From NCBI GenBank assembly GCA_902765735.1, contig CACXBB010000032.1, positions 41,214-105,213 of the forward strand: a stretch of 64,000 bases of DNA, given 5' to 3'. Numbering within the stretch: the first letter of the stretch is position 1; every line of letters starts with the position of its first letter. Positions 1 to 9,538 of this stretch are shown in pieces. Under the pieces are notes generated by a model that did not search any database, had not been told where the DNA came from, and saw only the letters and a program-made list of their open reading frames with translations. The DNA is from an uncultured Eubacteriales bacterium. Lineage in GTDB: Bacteria > Bacillota > Clostridia > Christensenellales > Aristaeellaceae. Both the position numbers and the translations under genes were made by a program.

Positions 1-3000
1 GGACCGTCACCGGCACGGCGGGCTGCACCTCGGCCTCGCCGTCCATGATCTTGATGTCGAAGAACCGCGCGCGGGTGATGAGCTGGGCCTTCTCGAGGGT
101 CTCCTCGGTACGCTCCAGGTAGTCCTGCGCCGCGTCGCCCTCGATCTCGGACACGCTCAGCGTGGCCCCCATGGGAATCTCCGCCTCGGGGCCGTAGCTG
201 ACGGTGATGTTGTAGGTCTCGCCCTCCGCGGTGATGATCTTCGTCTCGATCTTCTGGGTGACCACCATGGCGTAGATGGAGAAGGCGTCCGCCATGAAGG
301 ACACGCTCTGCGCGGGCGCTTCATCGACGATGCTCTCCGCCGGCGCTTCCTCAACGATGCTCTCCGCCTCGGGCGCGGCGTCCCCGCCCGGATTTTCCGC
401 CTGAGCCTCAACGGCGACGAAGGCTTCGGCCAGCGCCCCGTCGGCGTCGGAGACCCCGGTCCCCTCGACCACCTCGGCGTTGCCGTCGTCGTCCACGTGG
501 ACCACCACGGCCTCCTGGTCCTGCTCGATCTCCCGGACGCCCATGACCACGGAGATGGGGATCAGCGGCTCGATCTCGTTGCCCTCCGCGTCGCGGAAGG
601 TGATGTCCACGGCGTGGACGCGCTTGACCTCCACAAAGTCGTCCGTCACGGCGGCGTCGCCGATGTCGGTCAGCACGCCCTCGTCCTCGATGTCGGTCAG
701 CTGCATGGTCGTCCCCTCCGGGAACGCGCCCTCGCCCGCCTCTACCTTCACGGTGATATAGTCGGTGGCGCCCTCGAAGGTCCGGGCCGGCATGGCGACC
801 GGCGCTTCGACGGTGCAGTTGATGAAGGCGATGGTGTACACGCCGCCCACGACGATCTCCGTCTTCTCAAAGGAGGCGACGGGCGTGATCAGCCAGTCCT
901 CCCCCGTCTCCTCGACGCTGAGCAGGGTGTCGTCATAGGCGACGGACTCTGCCAGCGCCGCCTCGGGATCGATCGCGGGAGCCGGGGCTTCGACCGCCGG
1001 CTCCGGCGCGGCCATGGTCACCTCGACCTCAGTCACGGCGGCCTCCACCGCTTCGCTCTCGATGATTTCATCTTCAAGGATCTCATCGTCGGACGCGGCC
1101 GCCGCCGGTTCCTCGCCCGCGACATCCGATTCGGCCGCGATATCAGAACCGACCACGGTCTCTTCCTGCGTATCCGGCGCCACGACGTCCACATCATTTC
1201 CGACTTCGGTCTGTTCTGCCTCCGTCTGCGCCTCGGCTTCCGTCTGGACCTCAGCCTCCTCCGCCACCGGCGCGGTCCGGAAGCCCGCCATCAGCCCGCG
1301 CAGGGACAGGGGGTAGTCCTGTTCCACCGACAGATCGACGGTCAGCGTGTAGTCGTCCGCCGCGGGAGCCACAGCCCGCCCGTCGGCATCCCCGGCGCCG
1401 TCCGAGCCGGACGCGCCGTCCTCGTCGAAGGCTTCGCCGTCGGCGTCTTCGTCCTCCGCTCCGTCCTCGGCATCCTCGCCGTCCTCGCCGTCCTCGGCAT
1501 CCTCGGCATCCTCGGCACCCTCGACGTCCTCGGCATCCTCGCCATCCTCGGCATCGTATTCCTCGGCCTTCTCCTCGTCTGCCTTTTCCTCGTCTGCCTT
1601 TTCCTCGTCGGCCTTTTCCTCGTCGGCCTCTTCTTCCTCGGACTTCTCTTCGTCAGTCTTTTCTTCCTCGGCCTTTTCCTCGTTAGACTCTTCTTCCTCG
1701 GACTTCTCCTCGTCGGACTCTACTTCCTCGGCCTTCTCCTCGTCGGCCTCTACTTCCTCTGACTTCTCCTCGTCGGCCTTGTCCTCGTCAGCCTCCGCCG
1801 CGGCAGCCTCCTCCTCGGTTTCGTCGGCGGTTTCGTCGGCGGTTTCCTCGATGGTTTCCTCGGTGGCTTCGTCGATCACTTCGTCCTCAACAGCGGGCGC
1901 ATCTTCGTCGGCAGGGGCATCCTCGTCGGCGGGCGCATCCTCGGCAGGGGCATCCTCGTCGGCCACGTCCTCGGTGTCCGCGCCGATCTCTACATTATTG
2001 TCCTCTATGACTTCGTCGTCCTGAACCTCGACCGCAACCTGCGCGTCAGTTGTCGGTGCGTCGGCGATGTCCGCCGCGGCGTCCGCGGTATCTTCCTCCA
2101 AATAGGTTTCGTCAGCCGCGCCGTCCGCGTCGGGCGCGCTCTCCGGGGCGGTCAGCGGCACGCCGTCGGTCAGCGTGACGACCTCGATGCCCTCATCGAT
2201 GATGAACGCCAGCCCGGCCTCGTCGAACTCCTGCGCGGCGTAGATCAGCCAGTCGCCGCCCAGCGCCTCGATGCCGATGCCGTTCGCCGTGCCGTCCTCA
2301 TTTTCGACGGCGGCGACATCCAGCACCCGGGCCATGTCCAGGCCCATCGCGCCGGCGAGCTCGCTGGCCAGCACGAATTCACGGTCCTTGAGGCTGAATA
2401 TGAGCGTCCCGGGTTCTTCTTCCTCTGTATCCTCTGCGGGTTCCGCGTCCTCGGCGGATTCCGCGTCCTCGGCAGTCGGGTCCTCGTCCCCGCCGTCCGG
2501 CTGTTCCTCGGGGGTACCCTCATCTTCAACGGAATCGTCCAGCGTCAGGCCGTCGAGCTCCTCCACCACCGCGTCCATGGCTTCGGACCGGATCGCGTCG
2601 CCCTCGTCAGCCGGGATGCCCGCCTCCGGGATCGCGTCGCCGTCCGTGTCGCAGCCGTCGAGCTCCAGATCGTCCGTCTCCCGGACATCCGCCTCCACGG
2701 CTCCCGCCTCCAGCGTCTCCGCTTCCACGGTCCCCTTCGGCCGCTCCTGATAGCAGGCGTCCGTGTGCACGTGCTCCGCCAGGCCGCAGATGAGGTTTCC
2801 CGCTTCATCGAAGCACTCCGCGCCGTGCGCGTGCTCCGCCATGCCGCAGCCGGGAATGCGCTCCAGCGTGTCCGCGTTCATTTTCAGCGTGTTCACCGTG
2901 ACCAGCAGCACGATCACGGAAAACAGGGAAATGAACCTCTTCAGCGCGCGCCTTTGCCTGAACTTTCGCAACACCTCATTGAGACGATCATTTCTCTTTA

Positions 3001-3010
3001 TTTCGATCAC
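1..3010 (-). CDS. Large acidic exported surface protein, 3' end beyond window
   Basis: Open minus-strand frame of about 1,000 residues running off the left edge, so the C-terminus (and any sortase or membrane anchor) is not visible. A basic N-terminus (RRALKRF) is followed by a hydrophobic segment around residues 25-45, read as a signal anchor or signal peptide. Next come two Cys/His motifs, CGMAEHAHGAEC and CGLAEHVHTDACY, of a kind seen near the N-terminus of large Clostridia cell-surface proteins. A long tract of Asp/Glu/Ala/Lys repeats follows, then beta-rich segments with threonine and valine. No start is clear: GTG at 3010 is the first possible after the in-frame stop at 3014-3016, and GTG at 2974 is an alternative. 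Function is inferred only as a cell-envelope protein; no catalytic motif is seen. Confidence 0.75.
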   Translation of the reverse strand, partial: MIEIKRNDRLNEVLRKFRQRRALKRFISLFSVIVLLVTVNTLKMNADTLERIPGCGMAEHAHGAECFDEAGNLICGLAEHVHTDACYQERPKGTVEAETLEAGAVEADVRETDDLELDGCDTDGDAIPEAGIPADEGDAIRSEAMDAVVEELDGLTLDDSVEDEGTPEEQPDGGDEDPTAEDAESAEDAEPAEDTEEEEPGTLIFSLKDREFVLASELAGAMGLDMARVLDVAAVENEDGTANGIGIEALGGDWLIYAAQEFDEAGLAFIIDEGIEVVTLTDGVPLTAPESAPDADGAADETYLEEDTADAAADIADAPTTDAQVAVEVQDDEVIEDNNVEIGADTEDVADEDAPAEDAPADEDAPADEDAPAVEDEVIDEATEETIEETADETADETEEEAAAAEADEDKADEEKSEEVEADEEKAEEVESDEEKSEEEESNEEKAEEEKTDEEKSEEEEADEEKADEEKADEEKADEEKAEEYDAEDGEDAEDVEGAEDAEDAEDGEDGEDAEDGAEDEDADGEAFDEDGASGSDGAGDADGRAVAPAADDYTLTVDLSVEQDYPLSLRGLMAGFRTAPVAEEAEVQTEAEAQTEAEQTEVGNDVDVVAPDTQEETVVGSDIAAESDVAGEEPAAAASDDEILEDEIIESEAVEAAVTEVEVTMAAPEPAVEAPAPAIDPEAALAESVAYDDTLLSVEETGEDWLITPVASFEKTEIVVGGVYTIAFINCTVEAPVAMPARTFEGATDYITVKVEAGEGAFPEGTTMQLTDIEDEGVLTDIGDAAVTDDFVEVKRVHAVDITFRDAEGNEIEPLIPISVVMGVREIEQDQEAVVVHVDDDGNAEVVEGTGVSDADGALAEAFVAVEAQAENPGGDAAPEAESIVEEAPAESIVDEAPAQSVSFMADAFSIYAMVVTQKIETKIITAEGETYNITVSYGPEAEIPMGATLSVSEIEGDAAQDYLERTEETLEKAQLITRARFFDIKIMDGEAEVQPAVPVTV
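1555..1790 (-). repeat. Tandem repeat coding (A/S)DEEKxEE units
   Basis: Inside the surface protein, 15-30 bp units on the minus strand repeat imperfectly and encode blocks such as ADEEKADEEK and SEEEESNEEKAEEE. The plus-strand shadow reads as hydrophobic LGLFLV-type repeats and is not a gene. Repeats of this kind expand and contract by slippage, so length variation between strains is likely. Confidence 0.8.
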
Positions 3011-3290
3011 CTTTCAGACACCTGTCGTATTCAGTGGAGCACTTCTAGAGAAGCAATTTGAGTGAAAACAGCGTTTCGAATACGTTTTCGAAAAGGGCAA
3101 TGCCTATCTCTCTATATACAAGTTTATCCGCTATATTGTTTTTTTACAATGGTCAAAACTCTCGATATGGTGTGAAAAATCTTACCAGTCCACAACATTG
3201 CGGCGCATTTTTCCGATCCGGACGCGCGCAACAAAAAAAGCCACCACCGCCCGCCGAACGAATCGGAAGCGACGATGGTCTGTTTTGTGC

Positions 3291-4773
3291 TCATTCGCTC
3301 TCCGGCAAATGCCGACGCCGGTCGGTTCCCGGGGCGTTGTAATAGCGGCTCTTGGCGCGGTACATCATCTGGTCCGCCTGGATCTCGAGGCCGTGGATAT
3401 CGGCGTCGGGGTGTTCGCTGTGGGCGGCGTAGCCGACGGACAGCGATAGCGTCTCCCCATACGCCCCGCGCCACTCGGCGGACCGGCTCCGGATCTGCTC
3501 CAGCACTTCCGACGGGGCATCGGTCATGGCGGTGGCCAGGAACTCGTCCCCGCCGGTGCGGTAGACCTTGCCGATGGGCCCGATGACCGTCGTGAGGCAT
3601 TCTGCCGTGGCCATGAGCAGCTCGTCCCCGGCCACGTGGCCCTTGGTGTCGTTGGCCTCCTTGAGGCCGTTGACGTCCACGGAGAAGATCACGAAGTCCG
3701 GCTCCATCGCCCGGTCATGATAGGCCGCCATGTCCGTGTCGTAGCCCCTTCTGTTGGACAGGCCCGTGAGCTCGTCGGTCATGGAGATGCGGATCAGCTG
3801 CTCCTCCTTGCGCTTCTGACGGTCGATGTTCTGGATGGTGTAGATGATGCGCCTGGGGGTGCCGTCCGGCCGCCGCTCGACCACGATGTACTGCGCCCGG
3901 AACCAGCCCTTCTGCGCGCTCCGGAACTCCCTGTCCATGCTCTGCTGGTCGTGAAGCCTTGTGAGCGCGTCGGACAGGTCGGCAAAGGCCTCGAAGGCCT
4001 CGCGGCACTCCGGGGCGATGGACGGCATCAGCGCCGCGTTCACGCGGGACTGGCCCTCGAGCTTCCCCGAGGCGTGCCGGTCCGCCGCGCCGGTGTCGCG
4101 TATGGCGGTCTCGGTCATGGCGTCGAGGTCGATCAGGCTGGCGTACTCATAGATCTCCGACATGGACTCCAGTATGGCCATCTGCGCGTTCATCTGCCGC
4201 TTGTTGTCGCTGAGGATGCGGTACTTTTCGATCAGTTCCCGGTAGTAGGAGGTAGACAGCCGGCACAGGCTGTACCCCGCCGCCACCATGATGCCGGTCT
4301 CGATGGTGAGGGTGCGGCGGTCGCGGAACGGCACCTTGCCGATGGTACCCACCGTGAAGCCGATGGTAAGCGCCAGGAAGTTGTGGATGAGCACTACAAT
4401 GAAGATGTACTTCACGCTCACGAGGAAGGCGTCAATGTTGCTGCTGAAGGAGAGGACCACCATGGCTACGAAAATAACGATGGAGAGCCACTGCAGGGGC
4501 TTTTTGAGGGCCTCGGCCACCTTGGGCAGGAAGTGGCTGGTGAGAATGCCCAGCACCAGCGGACACGATGACGCACGACGCATACGTGACGCTGTGGAAG
4601 ATCCCGAAGCGTATGGCCAGCATCAGAAGCGGGCCGATCAGTATGGAGAACCTGAGGAACTTGTTCAGCATCAGGTTGATCTTCCTCTGATTCTCCTTCA
4701 GAAAGGCCTCGTAATCCGTGATCCCGGACTGGAATATCGACTTTTCGTTCCGGTGATTGGCGGCTCGGCTCAC
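3291..4773 (-). pseudogene. Membrane diguanylate cyclase (GGDEF), one-base frameshift
   Basis: The gene makes cyclic di-GMP if intact. It is read in two frames. The 5' part, with its first membrane helix (FLRFSILIGPLLMLAIRFGIF), ends up out of frame near 4560. The rest continues with membrane helices (LSIVIFVAMVVLSF and a second pair), a cytoplasmic sensor region and a C-terminal GGDEF domain with intact TGGDEF and a typical ADQMMYRAKSRYY end. Removing one base near 4562 gives VIVPLVLGILT and restores a single protein of about 490-510 residues. GTG at 4773 has a GGGGGGAG ribosome site 10 bases upstream; ATG at 4821 is an in-frame alternative. The frameshift could be real or a sequencing error, as the GGDEF domain shows no other decay. 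Confidence 0.8.
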
Positions 4774-4798
4774 GGCTTCATTTCTCCCCCCTGGTTGG

Positions 4799-5046
4799 TA
4801 ATTGTTCGGTCGTTCAGACAAACGGGAATTTGTCGGGCTGCGCCCGAGAGTGGAGAGTGGAGAGTGCAGAGTGGAGATAAAGAATGCCTGAGAACGAAGC
4901 GACGTAATTTCCTGTCACGAAGCACCTCTATTCGCGGGAACATTGGTTGTTATTCCCGCAATGCTATGTGCGCGGCTAACTATATCTCCACTCTCCACTC
5001 TCCACTCTCCACTCTCAAACAAATTTCAATTTCCCGATCCGACTGA
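4799..5046. repeat. Composite inverted-repeat element, copy 1
   Basis: The left arm begins attgttcggtcg, runs through a GGGAATTTGTCGGGCTGCG segment and ends in tandem GAGAGTGGA units. A core of about 110 bases follows, then the mirror tandem array CTCCACTCTC (about 4984-5020) and a right arm whose reverse complement reads TTCAGTCGGATCGGGAAATT, matching the left arm of copy 2. It sits between the diguanylate cyclase and the permease-kinase gene. No coding frame is supported. The structure resembles a non-autonomous (MITE-like) element; this is inference. Confidence 0.65.
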
Positions 5047-5066
5047 AAAGCTCCCCCACTCTTCCT

Positions 5067-8000
5067 TCACCCTGCGTTCTCCGCCTCGTAGATCAGCTCG
5101 CCCAGCGCCTGGTACAGGTTGTTGGGCTCGATGGGCTTGGTGAGGTGAGCGTTCATGCCCGCCTGGAGCGACCGCTGCACGTCCTCGTCGAAGGCGTTGG
5201 CGGTCAGGGCGATGATCGGGATTTTCTTCGCGTCCGGCCGGGACATGGCGCGGATGGCCGCCGCGGCCTCCAGCCCGTCCATCTCGGGCATGCGCACGTC
5301 CATCAGTATCGCGGCGTAGGTCCCCACGGCGCTGTCTTCGAACATCTCCACGGCGATCTTGCCGTTCTCGGCGTGGTCGGCCACGATGCCCTCCATCTCG
5401 AGGATGTCCATCATGATCTCGGCGTTGATCTCCATGTCCTCCGCCAGCAGCACGCGCCGCCCGGTCAGGTCCGCCCGCTGCTTCTCCTTGAACAGGCTCA
5501 TGTTGTTGCGCCGGGCGATGTGCTCAAACTCCTCGATCACGTTGGCAGCGAACAGCGGCTTGGTGAGGAAGCTGTCCACGCCCACGCGGTGCGCCTCCTC
5601 CTGGATGTCGTCCCAGTTGTAGGCGGTCAGCACCACCACGGTGGTCTCGCTGTCGTACTGCTTGCGGATCTCGGCGGAGGCCTCCAGCCCGTTCATGCCC
5701 GGCATGTGCCAGTCCATCAGCACCAGGTTGTAGGGCCTGTGCTTCAGGTGCTGCACCTCCATCATGCGCAGGGCCTCCTCGCCGCTGGCGGCGACGTCGG
5801 CGCGTATGCCCACCTCGTCGAGCACCATGCGGGCGTGCTCTGCGGCGATGGTGTCGTCGTCCACCACCAGCACGTACATGGCCTGCGGGTCGATGGCGCT
5901 CTCCCGCGCCCCGCCCTTCTGGTCGCAGTTTCTCAGGGTGACCGTCACCGCGAACTCGGTGCCCACGCCCTTCTCGGACTCCACGCCGATGGATCCGTTC
6001 ATCATCTCCACGATGCGCTTGGTGATGGCCATGCCCAGGCCGGTGGAGCCGTAGCGGTTTTTGTGGCTGCCGTCCTCCTGGGAGAAGGCGTCGAAGATCT
6101 TCGGGATGAACGCCTGATCCATGCCGATGCCGGTGTCTTTGATGCAGAAGCGCAGCGTGGACTGATCCTCAAACGCCACCGTGCGCTCCACCGTCAGCGT
6201 GACGCTGCCGGGGGCGTCGGTGAACTTGATGGCGTTGGACAGTATGTTGATGAGCACCTCCTTGAGCTTCATATCGTCGCCGATATAGGAGGCGTCCACC
6301 TGGTTGAGCACGCGGCAGTCGTATTGAAGCCCCTTGTCGCGGCACTGGGCCATGACCATGGTGTTGATCTGCTCCAGCATGCCGCTCAACGAGAACACCT
6401 CCCGGCGCAGCACCAGCCGGCCGGATTCGATGCGGCTCATGTCGAGGATGTCGTTGATGAGCTCCAGCAGGTGCCGGGCGCTGTCGCCGATCTTTTGCAG
6501 GTAGTCCCGGGTCCGGTCGTCGAGGTGCTCGTCGCGCAGGGCCAGGGTGCCCAGCCCGATGATGGCGTTCAAGGGGGTGCGGATCTCGTGGCTCATGCTG
6601 GAGAGGAAGGAGGTCTTGGCCTTGTTGGCCTCCTCCGCGGAGGTCAGCGCCTCCGCCAGCGCCTCGCTCTTGGCCACGGCCTCGCGCATCTCGGCGTCCA
6701 CGTTGGAGACGCCCACGATGATGAAGTGCTCGTCGTCCTCCATGCGGGAGACCTTCATGCTGACGTAGGTCGGGCCGCTGTCCCCCTTCTGCCGGTAGGT
6801 CATCATGAAGGTGTCCCTCCGGTCCAGCGCCTCCATCAGCGTCCGGCGGTTCATGGCATTGAGGAAGGTCTCGCGGTCGTCGGGCCAGACGCCCTCGCAC
6901 AGCTCCATCTTGCAGTCGCTGAAGAAGTGCCAGCCGCGGCGCATCTCGGAGAGGGCGCTGCTCTCGTCGCGCCGGCAGTACTCGATATACTCCTCCGTGT
7001 CCAGGTTGACGTAGAACATGTCGGTGTAGTCCCGGGCCAGCGTCTGGGCGATGTGGGTGTACATGATGCCGGAGCTGACGGCGCTCTCGTAGGCCTCCCG
7101 GGTCATGGCCTGCTCGTGCTGTATGCGCACCATGTCCGTCACGTCCTGGCACATGCCCAGCAGGCACACCCGCCCGGTGGAGTCAATGAATTTCAGCTTC
7201 GTCGTCTGGAACTGCCGCTGGTTGCCGGCGGCGTCGGGCACGTCCTCAAAGAATATGTAGGGCTTGTCCATGGACAGGGCGATGCGGTCGTCCCGCACGA
7301 AGTGGGCAGCGGTCTCGGCGTCGAAGATCTGGGCGTCGGTGAGCCCGGCCACGCCCTCCGGGGTATCCTTGTGGCAGTAGCTCGCGAAGGCCTGGTTGCA
7401 GGCCAGGTAGACGCCGGTGCGGGCGTCCTTGGTGAAGGTCAGGCCGGGGATGTTGTCCAACAGCGCGCTGATGGATTCCTTCAATTCCGCGATCTTCTTC
7501 GCGGCGATGGCCTCATTCTCCGCCTCCGTAAGCCGCTTCCCCAGCTTCTGCGTGTCCTGGTAGTTGTTGAGCAGCATGGAGACGACCAGCAGGAAGAGCC
7601 CCAGCGACACGGCGGTGTAGAGCGTATTGGTACTGCTGATGGCCTTGGCCTGCTCGTACAGGTAGGCGACGCGCTCCCCCGAGCCCTCGGTGCTCGCGTC
7701 GTAGGCCGGGTGGCTCTGGTGATACTCGTAGATGCGCTCCACGGCGTTGTTCGCCGCGGTCTCGGTCTGCCGGGAGACCCACATCATGGAGGCGAACAGC
7801 ACCAGCACCAGCAGTATGATCCACACGACCACGCTATGCCCGTAGCCCTCGCGGGCCTCCTGCCGGAGCAGTATGCGGTAGTAGACCAGCCCCAGCACCG
7901 CCCAGGCGATGAACAGCACATAGGATTCCGTCTCCATCGCGTGGAAGGGCAGAAGCCCCGGGATCAGCAGAAGCAGCATGAAGCACACCATCAGCAGTAT

Positions 8001-9287
8001 GCCGAGGACGCCGGTCGCCTGCTCCGTGCGCGCGTTCTCCTTGCGGGCGTGCCGGTACACCGCGTGGGAGATCAGCCCGTAGATGATGGTCGCGCCCAGG
8101 GTGGTGGCGTCCACGATCCAGCCGATGGCCGTCCTGCCCAGGAAGGGGATGAACACCGACACCGTCACCACGGTGACCACCGCCACGCCCGGGACGCCGC
8201 GCCGGTTGAGCGCCGCCAGCCTCCGGGGCGCCTCGCCCTCGCGTCCCGCCGCGAACAGCAGCCGGGAGAGCGCCAGCATGTTGCCGATGAGGCTGGTCAG
8301 TATCACGCCGAACAGCGACAGCATCAGCACCGTCACGCCCGCCTGTCCCAGGTAGTGATGGGCGGCGTAGAACGCCGGCACCGCCTTGATGCCCTCCAGG
8401 TTCCCCATGTCGCGGATGTACTGAAGCCAGCTCTCGTACTCCGGCGGGTAGGCGGACACGGACAGCAGCGATACGAACAGGTACAACAGCGTGGTGACCA
8501 GCACGGAGGCGATCAGTATGCCCCGCACCTTCTTCACCGGGAAGCTGTATTCCTCGGAGAAGTGGGAGATGTTCTCAAAGCCGATGAAGGCCCAGGGGGA
8601 GATGGCGGCGATGCGCACGATCTGCGCGAAGGCGCCGGAGCCCTCGGTGTACAGCGGGGCGTAGCTGAAGGCGGCGTCGTGCTTGAACAGGGCGATCACG
8701 GCGCACACCGTGAAGCCCGCCGCGAAGGTCAGCGCCGCGACGATCATGATGCGGTTGGGCAGGCGCGCGCTGTTTGAGCACAGTATGCCGATGAGCACCA
8801 CCGCGCACATCGAGAGCAGCGCCTCTCCGAGCCAGACCTCATAGCCGAATATACGGTAGCGGAAGCCGAAGCGGAACGTGTTTCCCAGGAAGAACCGCGC
8901 AAACAGCGGCAGCGAGGTCATGTTGGCCCACAGTATGGCCAGATAGGTCAAGAGCACGAACCAAAAGGCCAGAAAGCCCAGGTCCTTCCCGCCGACCTGC
9001 TTTTCAAAGGTGTAGATGCCGCCGGCGCCGGGCGCCTTCCGTATCATGTATTGCAGGTTCCAGGTGATCACGAATATGACCGCCATGCCCAGCAGCAGGC
9101 CGAACACCGTGCCCAGCACGCCGGACTTCTGCAAATAGGTGTTGCAGGTGACGATAAACGATCCCCAGCCGATGCTCGTGCCGATGGAAAACGCCCACAT
9201 GCCCAGGGGCGTGAAGCCCGAGCGCAGCCCGCCGGGACGACGGTCGTCTTGCATCCTCGGGGAAATGCCGGATTTGATGTGTTCCAT
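5067..9287 (-). CDS. APC-family permease fused to hybrid histidine kinase
   Basis: One 1,406-residue protein. Residues ~20-480 are an amino acid-polyamine-organocation permease with about 12 membrane helices (start FTPLGMWAFSIGTSIGWGSF). Another pair of helices (about 490-590) brackets an extracellular loop. Then come a PAS domain (~605-720, DNIPGLTFTKD), a second PAS-like domain (~740-875), HisKA with H-box SHEIRTPLN (His900), an HATPase with N, G1 and G2 boxes (NILSNAIKF, DTGIGM, GSTGLGMAI), and two receiver domains with Asp1192 (VLMDWHMP) and Asp1330 (ILMDVRMP). No output domain is visible, so the receivers probably pass phosphate to a separate partner. The gene is monocistronic; ATG 9287 has a GGAAGGA site upstream. 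By analogy with CbrA, in which a transporter of a different family is joined to a kinase, it may sense a transported substrate; the substrate is unknown. Confidence 0.92.
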   Translation of the reverse strand: MEHIKSGISPRMQDDRRPGGLRSGFTPLGMWAFSIGTSIGWGSFIVTCNTYLQKSGVLGTVFGLLLGMAVIFVITWNLQYMIRKAPGAGGIYTFEKQVGGKDLGFLAFWFVLLTYLAILWANMTSLPLFARFFLGNTFRFGFRYRIFGYEVWLGEALLSMCAVVLIGILCSNSARLPNRIMIVAALTFAAGFTVCAVIALFKHDAAFSYAPLYTEGSGAFAQIVRIAAISPWAFIGFENISHFSEEYSFPVKKVRGILIASVLVTTLLYLFVSLLSVSAYPPEYESWLQYIRDMGNLEGIKAVPAFYAAHHYLGQAGVTVLMLSLFGVILTSLIGNMLALSRLLFAAGREGEAPRRLAALNRRGVPGVAVVTVVTVSVFIPFLGRTAIGWIVDATTLGATIIYGLISHAVYRHARKENARTEQATGVLGILLMVCFMLLLLIPGLLPFHAMETESYVLFIAWAVLGLVYYRILLRQEAREGYGHSVVVWIILLVLVLFASMMWVSRQTETAANNAVERIYEYHQSHPAYDASTEGSGERVAYLYEQAKAISSTNTLYTAVSLGLFLLVVSMLLNNYQDTQKLGKRLTEAENEAIAAKKIAELKESISALLDNIPGLTFTKDARTGVYLACNQAFASYCHKDTPEGVAGLTDAQIFDAETAAHFVRDDRIALSMDKPYIFFEDVPDAAGNQRQFQTTKLKFIDSTGRVCLLGMCQDVTDMVRIQHEQAMTREAYESAVSSGIMYTHIAQTLARDYTDMFYVNLDTEEYIEYCRRDESSALSEMRRGWHFFSDCKMELCEGVWPDDRETFLNAMNRRTLMEALDRRDTFMMTYRQKGDSGPTYVSMKVSRMEDDEHFIIVGVSNVDAEMREAVAKSEALAEALTSAEEANKAKTSFLSSMSHEIRTPLNAIIGLGTLALRDEHLDDRTRDYLQKIGDSARHLLELINDILDMSRIESGRLVLRREVFSLSGMLEQINTMVMAQCRDKGLQYDCRVLNQVDASYIGDDMKLKEVLINILSNAIKFTDAPGSVTLTVERTVAFEDQSTLRFCIKDTGIGMDQAFIPKIFDAFSQEDGSHKNRYGSTGLGMAITKRIVEMMNGSIGVESEKGVGTEFAVTVTLRNCDQKGGARESAIDPQAMYVLVVDDDTIAAEHARMVLDEVGIRADVAASGEEALRMMEVQHLKHRPYNLVLMDWHMPGMNGLEASAEIRKQYDSETTVVVLTAYNWDDIQEEAHRVGVDSFLTKPLFAANVIEEFEHIARRNNMSLFKEKQRADLTGRRVLLAEDMEINAEIMMDILEMEGIVADHAENGKIAVEMFEDSAVGTYAAILMDVRMPEMDGLEAAAAIRAMSRPDAKKIPIIALTANAFDEDVQRSLQAGMNAHLTKPIEPNNLYQALGELIYEAENAG

Positions 9288-9466
9288 GCGCTGCCTGTCC
9301 TTCCTGCCTGATATCGGGCCCCGCCCGGGATCGGCGTGTGGGAAACCCGTAAAATGTGCCCAGTTAGTCTATTTTATTCTATAATATCACAAATCGTCGC
9401 TCAATGCTACCCCGCAGACGAAAATCAATGAAAAAAGCCTTCAAGACGCAATTTTGTGCCGGTCCC

Positions 9467-9495
9467 TTGACAAGCCGCCATGTAAATATTATAAT
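9467..9495 (+). promoter_or_regulatory. Sigma-A type promoter of the iron ABC operon
   Basis: TTGACA at 9467-9472 and TATAAT at 9490-9495 with a 17-base spacer: a perfect consensus, 43 bases before the start codon of the binding protein. Confidence 0.85.
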
Positions 9496-9538
9496 AATAA
9501 ACGGTAAAATCCTAATATTCAGTAGGAGGTCATTATCC

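Noticed and set aside
497..1762. 421-residue plus-strand frame with hydrophobic repeats
   Set aside because: It is the mirror of the acidic repeats of the minus-strand surface protein, with no ribosome site or signal.
5145..8777. 1,210-residue plus-strand frame
   Set aside because: Shadow of the permease-kinase gene; composition is His/Val/Gly/Gln rich as expected of antisense frames in high-GC DNA.
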